Shown here piece after piece: positions 62,179 through 64,000 of a stretch of 64,000 bases of DNA; the first letter of the stretch is position 1; every line of letters starts with the position of its first letter. The position numbers and the translations under genes were made by a program. The DNA comes from Phenylobacterium sp. Root1290 (lineage in GTDB: Bacteria; Pseudomonadota; Alphaproteobacteria; Caulobacterales; Caulobacteraceae). Below the pieces are notes generated by a model. The model had not been told where the DNA came from, did no database searches, and was given only the letters and a program-made list of their open reading frames with translations. Location: NCBI RefSeq assembly GCF_001425305.1, contig NZ_LMEE01000001.1:1619863-1683862 (forward strand). Direction: 5' to 3'.

Positions 62179-62844
62179 CTAGCTGAGCGCGTTGCGGCAG
62201 GCGGCGGCCATGGCGATCGGCCCCAGCGCCACGGCGCCGGCCGCATAGGCCGCCAACAGGGCGAAGCCGGCCCTCCAGGGCAGGCCGCCCGCATAGGCGT
62301 CCAGCGCGCCGCCGCCGAAGATGACCGGCGGCACGAAGAGGGGCAGCACGATCACGGCGGTCAGCAGCCCGCCGCGGCGGGCGCCCAGGCTGAGCGCCGC
62401 TCCGATCCCGCCGACGAAGGCGAAGGCCAGCCCGCCCATCAGGGCGCAGGCGAAGATCAGCGGCGCCAGGTGCGGCTTGGCGCCCAGCGCGATGGCCGCG
62501 ATCGGCGCGGCGAAGGCCAGCGGCGCGGCGGTCGCCAGCCACTGTCCCAGGCACTTGATGGCGCAGGCGATCTCCAGCGGCACCGGCGACAGGGTCAGCA
62601 GATCCAGGGCGCCGTCCTCGTAGTCGCGCTCGAACAGCCGGTCGAGAGAGAGCAGGGCGGCCAGCGCCAGCGCCACCCAGGCCGCGCCGGGCGCGATCGC
62701 CGCCAGCCGCGCGGGCTCGGGCCCCGTCGCCAGGGGCAGCAGGGTGGCGACCCCGGCGTAGAAGGCCAGCGACACCATCGGTCCGCCGCCGCGGCCCCAG
62801 GCCAGGGCGGCCTCACGCGACAGAAGTGCCATGGCGCGGCTCAT
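62179..62844 (-). CDS. ccmB: Heme exporter protein CcmB
   Basis: Membrane subunit of the CcmAB transporter, 221 residues with six helices. [28 protein letters not shown] and [25 protein letters not shown] are the usual CcmB signatures. With CcmA it powers release of heme-loaded CcmE. The start overlaps the ccmA stop by four bases. The downstream end converges with the NTF2-like gene. Confidence 0.96.
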   Translation of the reverse strand: MSRAMALLSREAALAWGRGGGPMVSLAFYAGVATLLPLATGPEPARLAAIAPGAAWVALALAALLSLDRLFERDYEDGALDLLTLSPVPLEIACAIKCLGQWLATAAPLAFAAPIAAIALGAKPHLAPLIFACALMGGLAFAFVGGIGAALSLGARRGGLLTAVIVLPLFVPPVIFGGGALDAYAGGLPWRAGFALLAAYAAGAVALGPIAMAAACRNALS

Positions 62845-63458
62845 GACGCGGTCTCCTCGGACCCGACCTCGACCGCCAGGGCCGGGATCGGCAGCGGGTC
62901 GTGCACCGCCGCGACGATCAGCCCGCCGCCCGCCAGATGCGCGGCCATGATCTCGCCGAAGCGGACGCGCCAGCCGGCGTCCAGCGGGCTGAGCGGTTCA
63001 TCCAGCAGCCACAGCGGGCGCGGCGCGGCCAGCAGCCGGGCGAGCGACAGCCGCCGCCGCTGTCCGGCCGAGAGCCGTCGGACTTCGAGATCGAGCAGGC
63101 GGGTCAGGTCGAGCCGGGCGGCCGCCTCGCGCGCCGCCGTCTCGCTCGCGCCGCTCCAGCGCGCCCAGAACGCGAGCTCTTCCCAGGCGGTGCGGGCCGG
63201 CTTCTGGCCGTCCTGGTGTCCGGCCAGATGCACGTGCTCGGCGCGGGCGTCCTCGGGGTCCAGCCCGCCGAAGGTGATTTGCCCGGCCTCAAGCGGCACG
63301 AGGCCGGCGATAGCGCGCAGCAGGCTGGTCTTGCCCGCGCCATTGCGGCCGACCAGCGCGGCGGCCTGGCCGGCCGGGAGCTCGACGTTAAGTCCCGAAA
63401 ACAAAAGCCTTCCGCCCCGCCGCAGCGCCAGTTTTTCGATCACCAGCGCCTCGATCAC
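62841..63458 (-). CDS. ccmA: Heme exporter ATP-binding protein CcmA
   Basis: ATPase of the CcmAB complex, 205 residues. Walker [10 protein letters not shown] is at 37-45, the signature is [15 protein letters not shown] with the LSAGQ form typical of CcmA, and Walker B is [11 protein letters not shown]. It is divergent from acnA across a 210-base gap, which should hold both promoters. ccmAB forms its own operon away from ccmC-ccmD-ccmG. Confidence 0.96.
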   Translation of the reverse strand: MIEALVIEKLALRRGGRLLFSGLNVELPAGQAAALVGRNGAGKTSLLRAIAGLVPLEAGQITFGGLDPEDARAEHVHLAGHQDGQKPARTAWEELAFWARWSGASETAAREAAARLDLTRLLDLEVRRLSAGQRRRLSLARLLAAPRPLWLLDEPLSPLDAGWRVRFGEIMAAHLAGGGLIVAAVHDPLPIPALAVEVGSEETAS

Positions 63459-63668
63459 GCCGCGGCTCCTTGCGGGTGATTCTCAGGTAGCGAGGAAATA
63501 CCTCCGCCTGCATGGACGGTTAGGAAATCAGGGTCTATGACGCCCGCGGCCGTCGCCACCTTGGGGGGCGTACGCGGCGCTGGGACGAACGCTGTGTGTC
63601 CGCCCCGAAAAGCGCGCGATCCCCGATGTGGTCCAAGAGCGGCCGAGAACAGAGGAAGGATCCCTGAT

Positions 63669-64000
63669 ATGGCGTCTAACGACAGCCTGAAGTCCCGCCG
63701 CGAACTGGTCGTCGGCGACAAGACCTACGTCTACTACAGCCTTCGCGCCGCAGAGGAAGCCGGTCTTTCGAACGTGGCGCGCCTGCCCGTCTCGATGAAG
63801 GTGCTTCTCGAGAACCTGCTGCGCAACGAAGACGGCACGACTGTCGGCCCTGACGACCTGAAGGCGCTGGCCGCCTGGATCGACAACAAGGGCTCCGTCG
63901 AGCACGAGATCAGCTTCCGCCCGGCCCGGGTCCTGATGCAGGACTTCACCGGCGTTCCGGCCGTCGTCGACCTGGCCGCCATGCGCGACGCCATGACCCA
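63669..64000 (+). CDS. acnA: Aconitate hydratase A, N-terminal part (cut by window end)
   Basis: First 110 residues of the AcnA-type aconitase of the citric acid cycle, running off the window. From the ATG at 63669, with AGGAAGGA about eight bases upstream, it reads YYSLRAAEEAGLSNVARLPVSMKVLLENLLR and then SFRPARVLMQDFTGVPAVVDLAAMRDAM in order, the normal AcnA opening. The cluster cysteines lie beyond the window. It is divergent from ccmA. Confidence 0.97.
   Translation, partial: MASNDSLKSRRELVVGDKTYVYYSLRAAEEAGLSNVARLPVSMKVLLENLLRNEDGTTVGPDDLKALAAWIDNKGSVEHEISFRPARVLMQDFTGVPAVVDLAAMRDAMT

Overview
The window is 64 kb of dense, GC-rich chromosome from an alphaproteobacterium, most likely Caulobacterales (Caulobacter or Phenylobacterium type). 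The clues are the ChvG/ChvI - HprK - EIIA - HPr cluster, the alphaproteobacterial cytochrome c maturation genes, PEPxxWA-CTERM secreted proteins, a CtrA-like TTAA-N7-TTGA site, and many adjacent genes sharing ATGA, GTGA or TGATG stop/start junctions. I see no rRNA, tRNA, CRISPR array, prophage, insertion sequence or defence island. Both ends are cut inside genes (bioB at the left, acnA at the right).

Layout. 1-2.4 kb: end of bioB, then an ABC-2 exporter pair. 2.6-9.3 kb: a DUF937-OmpA membrane protein, the PTS regulatory proteins HPr and EIIA with HPr kinase, the ChvG/ChvI two-component system, and a large uncharacterised protein. 9.3-16.4 kb: asd, small metabolic genes, two MarR-type regulators each next to a perfect palindrome, a sulfatase and secreted unknowns. 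16.4-23.3 kb: a leucine operon (leuC to leuB) in which five genes are chained by overlapping stop/start codons and three uncharacterised genes sit between leuC and leuD; a divergent LysR gene lies upstream. 23.3-29.8 kb: secreted unknowns, a PEP-CTERM protein, a LytS/LytTR pair and an HxlR - DsbA-like - SDR operon. 29.8-35.2 kb: ribosome and SRP genes (rplS, trmD, rimM, rpsP, ffh); the usual rpsP-rimM-trmD-rplS cluster is split by tesB and a palindromic intergenic element. 35.4-44 kb: an envelope SH3 protein, M3 peptidase, TetR unit with tandem operators, murI, a MocR/PPOX divergent pair and a NudK-type hydrolase. 44-46.4 kb: an OxyR-ahpC-ahpD peroxide-defence cluster with a visible OxyR box. 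46.4-50.7 kb: PadR, DUF2218, a beta-propeller phytase and a TonB receptor, two of whose promoter regions share an AAGATATATC motif. 50.8-58.9 kb: prolyl oligopeptidase, dapF-mtaB, a PEP-CTERM protein, a UPF0126 channel, ftsY-yciB and a lysine-tailed MarR. 59-63.5 kb: cytochrome c maturation genes in two blocks (ccmC-ccmD-ccmG and ccmA-ccmB) with four other genes between or beside them. 63.7 kb: acnA.

Most genes are core metabolism and envelope functions. The most interesting material is regulatory: many clean palindromes and hairpins in the gaps between genes (two MarR sites, a tandem TetR site, an OxyR site, a nested hairpin before leuC, a hairpin overlapping the ABC exporter ribosome binding site, a PadR-type motif). 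I found no convincing wholly new system; the leu operon passengers, the 573-residue protein next to chvI, and the PadR/DUF2218/phytase/TonB cluster are the best leads.
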